Assembly: GCF_004912135.1 (NCBI RefSeq)
Contig: NZ_STGU01000012.1
Span: 62,001 to 126,000, forward strand
From: Rhizobium rosettiformans W3
GTDB lineage: Bacteria > Pseudomonadota > Alphaproteobacteria > Rhizobiales > Rhizobiaceae
DNA length: 64,000 bases
Direction: 5' to 3'
Made by a program: the position numbers and the translations under genes. Position 1 is the first letter of the stretch. Every line of letters begins with the position of its first letter. The notes beneath the pieces are model-generated. The model searched no databases and had not been told where the DNA came from. It saw only the letters and a list, made by a program, of their open reading frames with translations. This document shows, in pieces, positions 9,261 to 18,025 of this stretch.

Positions 9261-9271
9261 CTGTCATGAAT
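9261..9271 (+). promoter_or_regulatory. possible Pho-box half-site between ppk2 and phoR
   Basis: CTGTCATGAAT matches the 7 bp Pho repeat plus AT-rich spacer exactly in its first seven bases. The neighbouring 11-mers (CACGGTTATCA downstream) match poorly, so a full PhoB dimer site is not shown. It lies 48 bp before the phoR start. Confidence 0.3.
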
Positions 9272-9318
9272 CACGGTTATCAGGCTGGAACAATGATGAA
9301 GCGGAGCGTGCGCACGCA

Positions 9319-10575
9319 ATGACAGACGACACTGGCGACGGTTGGCGCAACGATCTTCGGCGGGTTCTGTCGGCTTGGGTTTATATTCTGGCAGCGGCGA
9401 TCCTCTCCGTCGCGGCCTGGGCGACCGGCGCGGCAACCGGTTATGCCGTCATCCTGTTCTGCTTGCTCTTCCTGCTCGTCGTCTTCAGGCAGTTGCCGGT
9501 TGAAGAGGCGCCTGTCGTGCCAGCGCCTGCCGCAGAGGTGGAGGAGCCGGCCCCGGATCCGCTGCCCCTGATCCTGGCATCACTGGATGGGCTCGACATG
9601 CCGATCTTCGTACTGGGGCTGGAAGCCGAGCTTATCGCGCAGAACCAAGCGGCAGAAAAAGTATTTGGCGATCTGGTCGCCGGCCTGCATGTTTCGACAC
9701 GCTGGCGCTCTCCCGGCATTCTCGACATGATCCGGGAGACCATCGAGACGGGCGCGCCGAACCAGATCGAACATTCCGAACGTCATCCCTCGGAGCGCGT
9801 GTATATCGTTCGCGTCGCGCCCGTCGATCCGTCCTTCACCTCTGGCGCTTCCTATTTCCTCCTGTCCTTCCGGGACATTTCTGAACTGCGCCGCCTCGAC
9901 CGCATGCGCAGCGATTTCGTCGCCAATGCCAGCCATGAACTGCGCACGCCGCTCGCGTCACTTCGCGGCTTCATCGAAACCATGCAGGGGCCTGCCCGCG
10001 ACGATGCGAAGGCCAAGGATCGCTTCCTCACCATCATGCTCGATCAGGCGAACCGCATGAGCCGTCTCGTCGACGATCTGCTCTCCCTGTCGCGCCTGGA
10101 ACTCAAGGCGCATGTGGCGCCAGACCAGAAGGTGGAGCTCGCGCCGATCCTGGGCCATGTGCGCGACAGCCTCGCGCCACTGGCCGCCGAACTCGGGGTG
10201 GAGATCCGGCTCGATCTGCCCGAAGAGAAGGTCGAGGTCATGGGCGAGCGGGATGAACTCGTGCAGGTCTTCGAGAACCTCATGGAGAACGCCTGCAAAT
10301 ACGGTCAGGACGGCAAATTCGTCGATGTCTCCCTGCGCCGTGAGCCCGGTGGCGCGACGGAAGTGAGCGTGCGCGACCACGGTCCGGGCATTCCGGCCGA
10401 GCATGTTCCGCGGCTCACCGAGCGCTTCTACCGCGTGAATGTCGAGGACAGCAGGTCGAAAAAGGGCACCGGTCTGGGCTTGGCGATCGTCAAGCATATC
10501 CTCACACGCCACCGGGCCCGCCTCATCGTGCGGTCAGATCTCGGCGCCGGAAGCGTCTTCACCGTACGTTTTTGA
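9319..10575 (+). CDS. phoR: phosphate regulon sensor histidine kinase PhoR
   Basis: Inner-membrane sensor kinase that phosphorylates PhoB under phosphate limitation and is restrained by PstSCAB-PhoU. The 418 residues show two N-terminal membrane helices (about 14-50), a PAS-like segment (about 90-180), the HisKA box NASHELRTPLASLRGF with His near 206, and HATPase N/G boxes (ENLMENACKYG, VRDHGPGIP, GTGLGLAIVKHIL). I start at ATG 9319, preceded by GAAGCGGAG; the longer open frame includes ppk2 antisense and is rejected. Lying first in a phoR-pst-phoUB cluster makes the assignment firm. Confidence 0.95.
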   Translation: MTDDTGDGWRNDLRRVLSAWVYILAAAILSVAAWATGAATGYAVILFCLLFLLVVFRQLPVEEAPVVPAPAAEVEEPAPDPLPLILASLDGLDMPIFVLGLEAELIAQNQAAEKVFGDLVAGLHVSTRWRSPGILDMIRETIETGAPNQIEHSERHPSERVYIVRVAPVDPSFTSGASYFLLSFRDISELRRLDRMRSDFVANASHELRTPLASLRGFIETMQGPARDDAKAKDRFLTIMLDQANRMSRLVDDLLSLSRLELKAHVAPDQKVELAPILGHVRDSLAPLAAELGVEIRLDLPEEKVEVMGERDELVQVFENLMENACKYGQDGKFVDVSLRREPGGATEVSVRDHGPGIPAEHVPRLTERFYRVNVEDSRSKKGTGLGLAIVKHILTRHRARLIVRSDLGAGSVFTVRF

Positions 10576-10636
10576 CATAAAACCGTCGTCTGTTTGTCGG
10601 TCATTTCCGTAAATAATTGAAATTACGGATTTTTCA

Positions 10637-10669
10637 TTGTCACAAATGTTTCACCGAACTGACATAAAA
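10637..10669 (+). promoter_or_regulatory. triple Pho box upstream of pstS
   Basis: Three direct repeats in exact 11 bp register: TTGTCAC-AAAT (10637), GTTTCAC-CGAA (10648) and CTGACAT-AAAA (10659). The consensus is CTGTCAT plus a 4 bp AT-rich spacer; spacing is what PhoB dimers require. The array lies 95 bp before the pstS start and would replace the -35 element of a PhoB-activated promoter. A further TTGACATAAAA lies just after the phoR stop codon at 10571. Confidence 0.8.
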
Positions 10670-10763
10670 GCGTGAGCCTAGAGCCGCTAAGAACTCAGTC
10701 GCCGCTGCTCGGGAGACGCCGCAACGGCCGCAAAGACACACAAGCCCATTCCGGGAGATGATC

Positions 10764-11804
10764 ATGAACGCTCTGAAACTTTCCGTAGCTGCCTTGGCGG
10801 CCTCCGTGGCCTTCGCCGGCGCTGCAGTAGCCCGCGACCAGATCCAGATTGCTGGTTCTTCCACCGTTCTGCCTTACGCTTCTATCGTTGCCGAAGCCTT
10901 CGGCGAAAACACCGACTTCGCGACCCCGGTTGTTGAGTCCGGCGGTTCTGGCGCTGGCCGCAAGAAGCTCTGCGAAGGCGTGGGTGAAAACACCATCGAC
11001 ATCGCAAACTCTTCCTCGCGTATCAGCAAGTCTGACATCGAGCTCTGCAAGACCAACGGTGTGAACGACATCCAGGAAGTTCGCATCGGTTACGACGGCA
11101 TCGTATTCGCTTCGGACATCAACGGTCCGGAATACGCCTTCACCCCGTCTGACTGGCACAACGCTCTTGCTGCCAAGGTTCTCAAGGACGGCCAGTTGGT
11201 CGACAACCCCTACAAGGCCTGGAACGAAATCCGCGCCGATCTGCCGGCGCAGCCAATCCTCGCCTTCATCCCGGGCACCAAGCACGGCACGCGTGAAGTC
11301 TTCGATGAGAAGGTCATCATCGCAGGTTGCGAAGAGAACGGCGCCTTCGAAGCGCTGAAGACCGCCAGCAACGGTGACGAAGATGCTGCCGAAGAGGCCT
11401 GCATGGCTCTGCGTACGGACGGCGTTTCTGTCGACATCGACGGCGACTACACCGAGACGCTCGCTCGCGTCGACGCCAACAAGAACGGCATCGGCGTCTT
11501 CGGTCTGTCCTTCTACCAGAACAACACCGACAAGCTCCGCGTAGCCACCATGGGCGGCGTTGTTCCTTCGGTTGAGAGCATCGCCAAGGGCGAATACCCG
11601 GTCTCGCGTCCGCTGTACTTCTACGTCAAGAACGCCCACCTCGACGTTATCCCGGGTCTCCAGGAATACGTAGAGTTCTTCGTTTCTGACGAAATGGCCG
11701 GCCCGGATGGCCCGCTCGCTGCTTACGGCCTCGTTTCCGACCCGGAACTGGCCAAGACGCAGGAAGCCGTCAAGGCCCGCACGCCGATGGCGCCGCTGAA
11801 CTAA
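10764..11804 (+). CDS. pstS: phosphate ABC transporter substrate-binding protein
   Basis: Periplasmic high-affinity phosphate-binding protein, 346 residues with a signal peptide (MNALKLSVAALAASVAFAGA, cut after AVA near residue 24). Phosphate-contact motifs GSSTVLPY, ESGGSGAGRKKLC and GTKHGTREVF are present. Four mature cysteines suggest disulfides. ATG 10764 has GGGAG seven bases upstream; an ATG two codons earlier is too close to it. Codon use is noticeably more uniform (AAC, GTT, GAA) than in neighbours, as for highly expressed genes. It is the first gene after the Pho box and is followed by a strong terminator, so its transcript should outnumber pstCAB. Confidence 0.97.
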   Translation: MNALKLSVAALAASVAFAGAAVARDQIQIAGSSTVLPYASIVAEAFGENTDFATPVVESGGSGAGRKKLCEGVGENTIDIANSSSRISKSDIELCKTNGVNDIQEVRIGYDGIVFASDINGPEYAFTPSDWHNALAAKVLKDGQLVDNPYKAWNEIRADLPAQPILAFIPGTKHGTREVFDEKVIIAGCEENGAFEALKTASNGDEDAAEEACMALRTDGVSVDIDGDYTETLARVDANKNGIGVFGLSFYQNNTDKLRVATMGGVVPSVESIAKGEYPVSRPLYFYVKNAHLDVIPGLQEYVEFFVSDEMAGPDGPLAAYGLVSDPELAKTQEAVKARTPMAPLN

Positions 11805-11815
11805 TCTGAGTGATC

Positions 11816-11850
11816 GACCGGCGGCGCGCTTCGTGCCGCCGGTCTTTTTT
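11816..11850 (+). terminator. strong intrinsic terminator between pstS and pstC
   Basis: GACCGGCGGC (11816-11825) pairs perfectly with GCCGCCGGTC (11835-11844) and is followed by TTTTTT. It sits 12 bp after the pstS stop and 24 bp before pstC. Partial termination here would make pstS mRNA more abundant than the downstream transport genes. Confidence 0.88.
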
Positions 11851-11873
11851 GTTTGGCAGGGGGCGTCTACGAT

Positions 11874-13334
11874 ATGAGTGGCGGCATCATAGTTCTAATT
11901 CTGGCGGTCCTTGCAGCGGTCGGCTTCGTCCTGGGCAAGCGCCGCGCTCGTTTTCTTTCAGACCGCAGCGGCGAGAAGCTTCACTCGCTTCCGGGCTATT
12001 ACGGCCAGACCGTTGCCCTCTTTACCGCAGTCCCGGCATTCCTCTTGATGTTGGCCTGGCTCTTCCTGCAGCCGATATTCGTCGAGAGCCGCGCAGACGC
12101 GCTCATTCCTGACAGTGTCATCCCCGAAGGAGGCGCCCGCAGTCTCGTTCTCTCGGATGTTCGCCGTATCGCCGGTGGCCTCGACGCCATGATCGCGAAC
12201 CAGGACGCAAGCGCCAGCGCGCTTGTCGATGGCCAGATCGACGTCTCCACGGTCCGGGCGCGCCTGGCCGAGGTTGGCGTGGCATTGGCCGGTGATGTGC
12301 CGGCAGAAGTCTTCGAAGCCGCCAAGGTTTACCGCGATCTCTCGCGCACCGGATCGATCGCGATGACGATCGTGGTTCTGGCGCTCTCAATCGGTCTCGG
12401 CCTCTGGTCCCTGAGCCGGATCCGCACCGACATGCGCGCCCGCAATGTCAGCGAAACCTTCGTGACGGTGCTGCTGATCGCGTCCTCCACGATCGCCATT
12501 CTCACCACGGTCGGCATCGTTGGCTCACTCGTCTTCGAGACCATCAACTTCTTCCGGATGTATCCGGCCTCCGAGTTCTTCTTCTCGACCGTCTGGAATC
12601 CGCAATTCCGCGGTGGGTCCGAGCTTGGCATTCTGCCGCTGCTCTGGGGAACGCTCTACGTCTCCTTCGTTGCACTCCTGGTTGCTGTTCCGCTCGGTCT
12701 GCTCATTGCCATCTATCTCTCGGAATATGCCGGTGCGACCCTGCGCAGCTTTGCCAAGCCCGCAATCGAAGTGCTCGCCGGCATCCCGACGATCGTCTAC
12801 GGTCTCTTCGCTCTGGTCACCGTCGGCCCGCTGATCCGCGACTGGCTTGCCCAGCCGCTGGGCCTTGGTACCTCTTCGTCCTCGGTTCTGACCGCGGGTC
12901 TGGTCATGGGCATCATGATCATCCCCTTCGTCAGCTCGCTTTCGGACGACATCATCAACGCGGTTCCGCAGTCGCTCCGTGACGGGTCCTATGGCCTCGG
13001 TGCCACCCAGTCGGAAACGATCAAGCGGGTGATCCTGCCGGCCGCACTTCCGGGCGTCATGGGTGCCATCTTGCTGGCCGCAAGCCGCGCGATCGGTGAA
13101 ACCATGATCGTCGTGCTCGGCGCAGGCGCCGCTGCGAAGCTCGATCTCAATCCCTTCGAGGCCATGACGACGGTGACGGTCAAGATCGTCAGCCAGCTGA
13201 CGGGCGACACCGAATTCGCAAGCCCTGAGACCCTGGTCGCCTTCGCGCTTGGCCTCACACTTTTCGTCATCACGCTCGGCCTCAACGTCGTGGCCCTCTA
13301 CATCGTGCGCAAGTACCGGGAGCAGTACGAATGA
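11874..13334 (+). CDS. pstC: phosphate ABC transporter permease PstC
   Basis: Inner-membrane permease of 486 residues, longer than the E. coli protein (about 320) because of an N-terminal module with two extra helices (about 3-22 and 42-65) and a roughly 100-residue periplasmic stretch, as is typical for alphaproteobacteria. The transport core has about six helices and the EAA-type loop (SLRDGSYGLGATQSETIKRV ahead of ILPAALPGVMGA). ATG 11874 follows AGGGGGCG; an upstream TTG in frame is not needed. The stop overlaps the pstA start by four bases (ATGA), implying translational coupling. Confidence 0.94.
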   Translation: MSGGIIVLILAVLAAVGFVLGKRRARFLSDRSGEKLHSLPGYYGQTVALFTAVPAFLLMLAWLFLQPIFVESRADALIPDSVIPEGGARSLVLSDVRRIAGGLDAMIANQDASASALVDGQIDVSTVRARLAEVGVALAGDVPAEVFEAAKVYRDLSRTGSIAMTIVVLALSIGLGLWSLSRIRTDMRARNVSETFVTVLLIASSTIAILTTVGIVGSLVFETINFFRMYPASEFFFSTVWNPQFRGGSELGILPLLWGTLYVSFVALLVAVPLGLLIAIYLSEYAGATLRSFAKPAIEVLAGIPTIVYGLFALVTVGPLIRDWLAQPLGLGTSSSSVLTAGLVMGIMIIPFVSSLSDDIINAVPQSLRDGSYGLGATQSETIKRVILPAALPGVMGAILLAASRAIGETMIVVLGAGAAAKLDLNPFEAMTTVTVKIVSQLTGDTEFASPETLVAFALGLTLFVITLGLNVVALYIVRKYREQYE

Positions 13335-14686
13335 CCGACATCACCGCTTTCGAATCCGCCCCCAAGGCTGCCGGCGCCAAGTCCATCCTTGCCTCCGACG
13401 CCCGCACCCAGAAGCGCAATGCGGCGGAAGCCCGCTTCCGCATGATGGGCCTGATTGCCGTCATCATCGGCGTTCTGGCACTCGTCGGGCTCCTGGCCTC
13501 GATCCTGTCGAACGGCCTGTCGTCCTTCCGCCAGACCTACATCACTCTGAATGTCGAGCTGGACGCCGCCAAGCTGGACAAGCAGGGTAACCGGGACGTG
13601 GCAGAGATCGCCAAGGTTTCGACATTCGGCTATGCACCTCTGATCGAAGCCGCACTGGGCAGGACCATGCAGGAAAACGGCATTGCCGTCGAAGGCATGA
13701 ATGCAAAGGCCGCTGCCGAACTCATTTCCAAGGAAGCGCCGGCCAGCCTGCGCAACTATGTACTCGCCAACCCTGACGTGATCGGCACCACGGTGTCCTT
13801 CGACCTCCTGGCCTCCGGCCGGATCGACGGCTACTACAAGGGCCGTGTGACGATGGAGAGCGCCGCGCTCGACCGCAACACGTCGCCGGAGCAACTGCGC
13901 CTTGCGGATGAACTCAAGGAAGCGGGCGTGCTGACCACCCGCTTCAACTGGGACTTCTTCACCGCACCTGATGCCTCCGACACCCGGCCTGAAGCTTCCG
14001 GACTCGGCGTTGCCATCCTCGGCTCGGCTTACATGATGCTGATCGTGCTTTGCCTCTCCCTGCCGCTCGGCGTCGCCGCCTCGATCTATCTCGAGGAATT
14101 CGCGCCGCAGAACTGGTTCACCGACCTGATCGAGGTGAACATCGCCAACCTGGCGGCCGTACCCTCGATCGTCTTCGGTATCCTCGGTCTTGCCGTCTTC
14201 ATCAACTATGCCGGCCTGCCGCAGTCGGCGCCGGTAGTCGGTGGCCTCGTACTCACCTTGATGACGCTGCCGACCATCATCATTGCCACCCGCGCAGCAT
14301 TGAAGGCTGTCCCGCCGTCGATCCGTGATGCGGCCCTCGGCGTCGGCGCCTCGAAGATGCAGTCGATCTTCCATCACGTGCTGCCGCTCGCCATGCCGGG
14401 CATCCTGACCGGCACGATCATCGGTCTCGCTCAGGCACTGGGCGAAACGGCGCCACTGCTTCTGATCGGCATGGTCGCCTTCGTTCGCGAATATCCGGCT
14501 GGTCCGCCGGAAGGCTTCTTCGACCCGGCCTCTGCGCTCCCCGTCCAGGTCTACAACTGGACCCAGCGTGGCGACCCGGCCTTCGTCGAGCGTGCCTCCG
14601 GTGCCATCATCGTGCTTCTGGTATTCCTGATCCTGATGAACCTGATCGCAATCATTCTTCGTCGCCGCTTCGAGCGTCGCTGGTAA
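13331..14686 (+). CDS. pstA: phosphate ABC transporter permease PstA
   Basis: Second membrane subunit of the Pst channel, 451 residues. An N-terminal helix around residues 37-60 is followed by a long periplasmic insertion (about 65-220) absent from enterobacterial PstA, then the five- to six-helix permease domain with the EAA-like loop ([20 protein letters not shown]). The start overlaps the pstC stop as ATGA and the stop is eight bases before pstB, so pstC-A-B are translationally linked. Duplicate extended N-termini in both PstC and PstA are usual for the rhizobial lineage. Confidence 0.94.
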   Translation: MTDITAFESAPKAAGAKSILASDARTQKRNAAEARFRMMGLIAVIIGVLALVGLLASILSNGLSSFRQTYITLNVELDAAKLDKQGNRDVAEIAKVSTFGYAPLIEAALGRTMQENGIAVEGMNAKAAAELISKEAPASLRNYVLANPDVIGTTVSFDLLASGRIDGYYKGRVTMESAALDRNTSPEQLRLADELKEAGVLTTRFNWDFFTAPDASDTRPEASGLGVAILGSAYMMLIVLCLSLPLGVAASIYLEEFAPQNWFTDLIEVNIANLAAVPSIVFGILGLAVFINYAGLPQSAPVVGGLVLTLMTLPTIIIATRAALKAVPPSIRDAALGVGASKMQSIFHHVLPLAMPGILTGTIIGLAQALGETAPLLLIGMVAFVREYPAGPPEGFFDPASALPVQVYNWTQRGDPAFVERASGAIIVLLVFLILMNLIAIILRRRFERRW

Positions 14687-14694
14687 GGAGGTGT

Positions 14695-15507
14695 ATGATG
14701 ATGAACAATCTCGCGACTAAAATGACCACGACGAAAGCGCCACCCATGAACGAAACGAAGATCACCGCCCGCAACGTGCAGGTCTATTACGGTGAGAAGC
14801 ACGCCATCAAGGACGTCAACATCGACATCCGTCCGCGTTCCGTCACCGCCTTCATCGGCCCGTCGGGCTGCGGCAAGTCGACCTTCCTGCGCTGCATCAA
14901 CCGCATGAACGACACGATTGCCAGCTGCCGCGTCGAAGGCAACATCCTGATCGACGCCGAAAACATCTATGACGCCAAGGTTGACCCGGTCCAGCTGCGC
15001 GCCAAGGTCGGCATGGTCTTTCAGAAGCCGAACCCGTTCCCGAAGTCGATCTACGAGAACGTCGCCTATGGCCCGCGTATCCATGGCCTCGCCCGCAACA
15101 AGGCCGACCTCGACGAGATCGTCTCGATCGCCCTGCAGAAGGCCGGTCTCTGGAACGAAGTGAAGGATCGTCTGGACTCCGCTGGCACAGGTCTCTCCGG
15201 CGGTCAGCAGCAGCGTCTGTGCATTGCGCGCGCCGTTGCCGTCAGCCCGGAAGTCATCCTGATGGACGAGCCCTGCTCGGCGCTTGACCCGATCGCCACC
15301 GCCAAGGTCGAGGAGCTGATCCACGAGCTGCGCGAAAACTTCACCATCGTGATCGTCACCCACTCGATGCAGCAGGCCGCGCGCGTCTCCCAGCGCACCG
15401 CGATGTTCCACCTCGGCGAACTGGTCGAGGAGAACGACACCGACAAGATGTTCACGAATCCGGATGACCAGCGCACGCAGGACTACATCATGGGCCGCTT
15501 CGGCTGA
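14695..15507 (+). CDS. pstB: phosphate ABC transporter ATPase PstB
   Basis: Cytosolic ATPase that drives phosphate import. The 270 residues contain Walker [10 protein letters not shown], the Q-loop ([20 protein letters not shown]), the signature [14 protein letters not shown] and Walker [14 protein letters not shown], followed by the switch histidine in [28 protein letters not shown] is characteristic of PstB. Three consecutive in-frame ATGs (14695, 14698, 14701) follow an AAGGAGG; the third has the best spacing, so the protein may be two residues shorter. Confidence 0.97.
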   Translation: MMMNNLATKMTTTKAPPMNETKITARNVQVYYGEKHAIKDVNIDIRPRSVTAFIGPSGCGKSTFLRCINRMNDTIASCRVEGNILIDAENIYDAKVDPVQLRAKVGMVFQKPNPFPKSIYENVAYGPRIHGLARNKADLDEIVSIALQKAGLWNEVKDRLDSAGTGLSGGQQQRLCIARAVAVSPEVILMDEPCSALDPIATAKVEELIHELRENFTIVIVTHSMQQAARVSQRTAMFHLGELVEENDTDKMFTNPDDQRTQDYIMGRFG

Positions 15508-15553
15508 GCCCTGACCTCATCCACGGTTGAACTCACTTTCAAGGATGTTTCCT

Positions 15554-16267
15554 ATGGGCTCCTCTCACATTTACTCGGCTTTCGACGACGAACTGAAGTT
15601 CCTGATGCGCCGCATCTCCGAAATGGGTGGTCTGGCCGAGCAGATGGTCGCAGACAGCGTCCGTGCACTGGTCAATTCCGATGCCGCACTGGCACAGAAG
15701 GTCATCTCCGACGACGTGGTCATGGATGCCATGGAGCGCGAGATCGGCGACAAGGCCGTCGTGACGATCGCCAAGCGCCAGCCGGTGGCGTCCGACTTGC
15801 GCGAGATCATCGGTGCGCTCCGCATCGCAGCTGACCTTGAGCGCGTCGGCGATCTCGGCAAGAGCAACTCCAAGCGCGTCGTCGCCATTCAGGCAACCGG
15901 CGTGCCGCGCAAGCTGGCCCGTGGCCTGGAGCATCTCTCCGACCTGGCGCTTGCCCAGCTCAAGGAAGTGCTCGACGTCTACACGACCCGTTCGGCCGAA
16001 AAGGCGAAGTCGATCCGTGACCGCGACGAGGAGATCGATGCGATCTACACCTCGCTGTTCCGCGAACTTCTGACCTACATGATGGAAGATCCGCGCAACA
16101 TCACGAGCTGCACGCATCTGCTCTTCTGCGCCAAGAACATCGAGCGCATCGGCGACCACGCGACCAATATCGCCGAAACCATCTACTACATGACCACCGG
16201 CGCCCAGCCGGAAGGTGAGCGCCCGAAGGAAGACCAGACTGCTTCCGTCGGTGCGATCTCCGAGTGA
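15554..16267 (+). CDS. phoU: phosphate transport system regulator PhoU
   Basis: Metal-binding helical-bundle protein that couples PstSCAB occupancy to PhoR kinase control and limits phosphate uptake. The 237 residues form two tandem three-helix repeats, with the ERVGDLGKS motif in the first and ERIGDHATNIAE in the second, which are the conserved E(R)xxD metal-cluster motifs. ATG 15554 has AAGGA eight bases upstream; a TTG nine codons earlier is less likely. It lies 46 bp after pstB and 25 bp before phoB in the same transcription unit. Confidence 0.95.
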   Translation: MGSSHIYSAFDDELKFLMRRISEMGGLAEQMVADSVRALVNSDAALAQKVISDDVVMDAMEREIGDKAVVTIAKRQPVASDLREIIGALRIAADLERVGDLGKSNSKRVVAIQATGVPRKLARGLEHLSDLALAQLKEVLDVYTTRSAEKAKSIRDRDEEIDAIYTSLFRELLTYMMEDPRNITSCTHLLFCAKNIERIGDHATNIAETIYYMTTGAQPEGERPKEDQTASVGAISE

Positions 16268-16292
16268 CGACGGCCAGCGAGGTTGATGACTG

Positions 16293-16976
16293 ATGCAGCC
16301 TAAGATCGCCGTAGTCGAAGACGAGGAGGCCCTGTCGGTTCTCCTGCGCTACAATCTCGAAGCCGAGGGATACGAGGTCGAGACCATCCTGCGAGGCGAC
16401 GAAGCCGAGATCAGGCTTCAGGAGCGGGTTCCTGACCTGCTCATCCTCGACTGGATGCTTCCCGGTGTTTCCGGGATCGAGCTTTGCCGCCGGCTGCGGG
16501 TGCGCCCCGAAACCGAGCGCCTGCCGATCATCATGCTGACGGCACGCGGCGAGGAAAGCGAGCGTGTGCGTGGCCTCGCGACCGGTGCGGACGACTATGT
16601 GGTCAAGCCCTTCTCGACGCCGGAACTGATGGCCCGCGTCAAGGCCATGCTGCGGCGCGCCAAGCCAGAGGTCCTCTCCAGCGTCCTGCGCTGCGGTGAC
16701 ATAGAGCTCGACCGCGAAACGCACCGCGTACACCGCAAGAGCCGCGAGGTTCGTCTCGGCCCGACGGAATTCCGCCTTCTGGAGTTCCTGATGGCGTCTC
16801 CCGGTCGCGTCTTCTCGCGTTCGCAGCTCCTGGATGGCGTCTGGGGTCACGACATCTATGTCGACGAGCGTACGGTCGACGTCCATGTCGGTCGCCTGCG
16901 CAAGGCGCTCAATTTCTCGAACATGCAGGATGTCATCCGCACCGTACGTGGCGCGGGATACTCCATGGAAGCCTGA
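16293..16976 (+). CDS. phoB: phosphate regulon response regulator PhoB
   Basis: OmpR-family DNA-binding regulator of 227 residues. The receiver domain has acidic residues ED at 9-10, phospho-acceptor Asp53 in LLILDWMLPG, the switch Thr in MLTARGEE and Lys in VVKPFSTPEL. The winged helix (about 130-227) contains the recognition region VDERTVDVHVGRLRKALN. It would bind the repeats at 10637-10669, closing an autoregulatory loop. It is the last gene of the cluster, followed by a terminator at 17002. Confidence 0.96.
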   Translation: MQPKIAVVEDEEALSVLLRYNLEAEGYEVETILRGDEAEIRLQERVPDLLILDWMLPGVSGIELCRRLRVRPETERLPIIMLTARGEESERVRGLATGADDYVVKPFSTPELMARVKAMLRRAKPEVLSSVLRCGDIELDRETHRVHRKSREVRLGPTEFRLLEFLMASPGRVFSRSQLLDGVWGHDIYVDERTVDVHVGRLRKALNFSNMQDVIRTVRGAGYSMEA

Positions 16977-17001
16977 GCGCTCCCAATCCACCCGTCCAGA
17001 C

Positions 17002-17036
17002 AAGGCCGCACGGTTTGCCCGTAGCGGCCTTTTTCT
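17002..17036 (+). terminator. intrinsic terminator after phoB
   Basis: AAGGCCGC (17002-17009) pairs with GCGGCCTT (17024-17031), followed by TTTC. It lies 26 bp after the phoB stop and ends the pst-pho transcription unit. Confidence 0.8.
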
Positions 17037-17050
17037 TTGGCTCTACGGCC

Positions 17051-17080
17051 AAAAGAAAACGGGCCCCGAAGGACCCGTTC
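17051..17080 (-). terminator. intrinsic terminator after gcrA
   Basis: On the minus strand AACGGGTCC pairs with GGGCCCGTT (one G-U/mismatch position) around a TTCG loop and runs into TTCTTTT. It lies 25 bp past the gcrA stop, back to back with the phoB terminator. Confidence 0.8.
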
Positions 17081-17104
17081 ATCATCTGATCTGTCGCCGA
17101 GGGA

Positions 17105-17650
17105 TCAGCGGGCAGCCTTGCGGCGCTCGCTGACCGGCTGATAGGCGAGCTTGGCGTGATAGGTGCAATAAGGTGCACTATCGGCAATCTCGCAGCCGCA
17201 GAAATGGAAGTCGTCCTTCATCGGGTCGCCGATCGGCCACTTGCAGGTCCGCTCGGTGAGCTCCGTCAGCGCCAGGCGGCGCGAGATCGGAACGACGACG
17301 TTCAGCGACCGGCGGACCTCGACCTCTTCATAGGCCTCGACTTCGATCTCTTCCTTCAGCGCGGTCGCACCGGCAGTCCGGGTAACCGTGCGGGTGCTGG
17401 TGTTGGCCGCCGGACGGTTCTGGAACGCAGCAGGGCGCGGCGTCTGGGCCGGGCGCTTGGCAGGACGGGCCGCAGACGAGCTGCCGCCGGCCTTGGCGCG
17501 ACCGGGAAGGTTCAGTCGGTGAACCTTGCCGATGACGGCGTTGCGGCTTACGCCGCCAAGTTGTGCTGCGATCTGGCTGGCGCTGAGACCTTCGGCCCAT
17601 AGCCGTTTCAGTTTCTCGACCCGCTCATCAGTCCATTGCATAGTCGTCAT
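17105..17650 (-). CDS. gcrA: GcrA cell-cycle regulator
   Basis: Sigma70-associated transcription factor of alphaproteobacteria that activates promoters carrying CcrM-methylated GANTC sites. The 181 residues begin MTTMQWTDERVEKLKRLW and contain the diagnostic GLSASQIAAQLGGVSRNAVI helix-turn-helix followed by GKVHRLNLPGR. A low-complexity linker (about 50-110) leads to a C-terminal cysteine/histidine module (TCKWPIGDP, FHFCGCEI, APYCTYHAKLAY), which looks like the sigma-interacting domain. GGAGAG precedes ATG 17650. The upstream region to 18086 is exceptionally rich in GANTC, so methylation-dependent autoregulation is plausible. Confidence 0.95.
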   Translation of the reverse strand: MTTMQWTDERVEKLKRLWAEGLSASQIAAQLGGVSRNAVIGKVHRLNLPGRAKAGGSSSAARPAKRPAQTPRPAAFQNRPAANTSTRTVTRTAGATALKEEIEVEAYEEVEVRRSLNVVVPISRRLALTELTERTCKWPIGDPMKDDFHFCGCEIADSAPYCTYHAKLAYQPVSERRKAAR

Positions 17651-17961
17651 GCCATTTCTCTCCGCCGCTCGCGTCTGTGATGGCAGAATCCGTCACCGCT
17701 GCTTCGGATTAATCCGAAACACAACCGCCTCGATACTGTCGGTGAGCACTTCCGCCGCATGCAATCTATTAATGAAATTTAACCTAGAGCCAGCCTGACT
17801 CCGTGACAAGAGTCGCCGGAATCATCTGGAATCGATTTCGCGGTTTTCCCCAACTTGCTTCCCGAGTGAGTCAAGTATGCAACAGGTGGAATCTTGCTCG
17901 GCACTCGTCCTGCGTGTGTCGATCAAAAGGGCGCTTACTCCTGCGATTCCTGCAGAATTCG

Positions 17962-17989
17962 TTGACAGCTCAGGGCGAAATGCTGATAG
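17962..17989 (+). promoter_or_regulatory. predicted promoter for argD or a short leader RNA
   Basis: TTGACA (17962-17967), a 16 bp spacer and TGATAG (17984-17989). Transcription would begin just before the hairpin at 17997. The -35 is perfect; the -10 has three mismatches to TATAAT. Confidence 0.45.
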
Positions 17990-17996
17990 TGCCCCC

Positions 17997-18025
17997 GCCG
18001 CCGAAAGGCGGCATTTTTAATTTTT
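17997..18025 (+). terminator. terminator-like hairpin in the argD leader
   Basis: GCCGCC-GAAA-GGCGGC with a GNRA-type loop, then ATTTTTAATTTTT. It lies 62 bp upstream of the argD start and only a few bases after the predicted promoter. It may be an attenuator or the end of a small RNA starting further upstream. Confidence 0.7.

Noticed and set aside
17841..17852. DnaA-box-like TTTTCCCCA near the GANTC array (possible origin)
   Set aside because: Two mismatches to the DnaA consensus, single copy, no AT-rich unwinding region and no replication genes.
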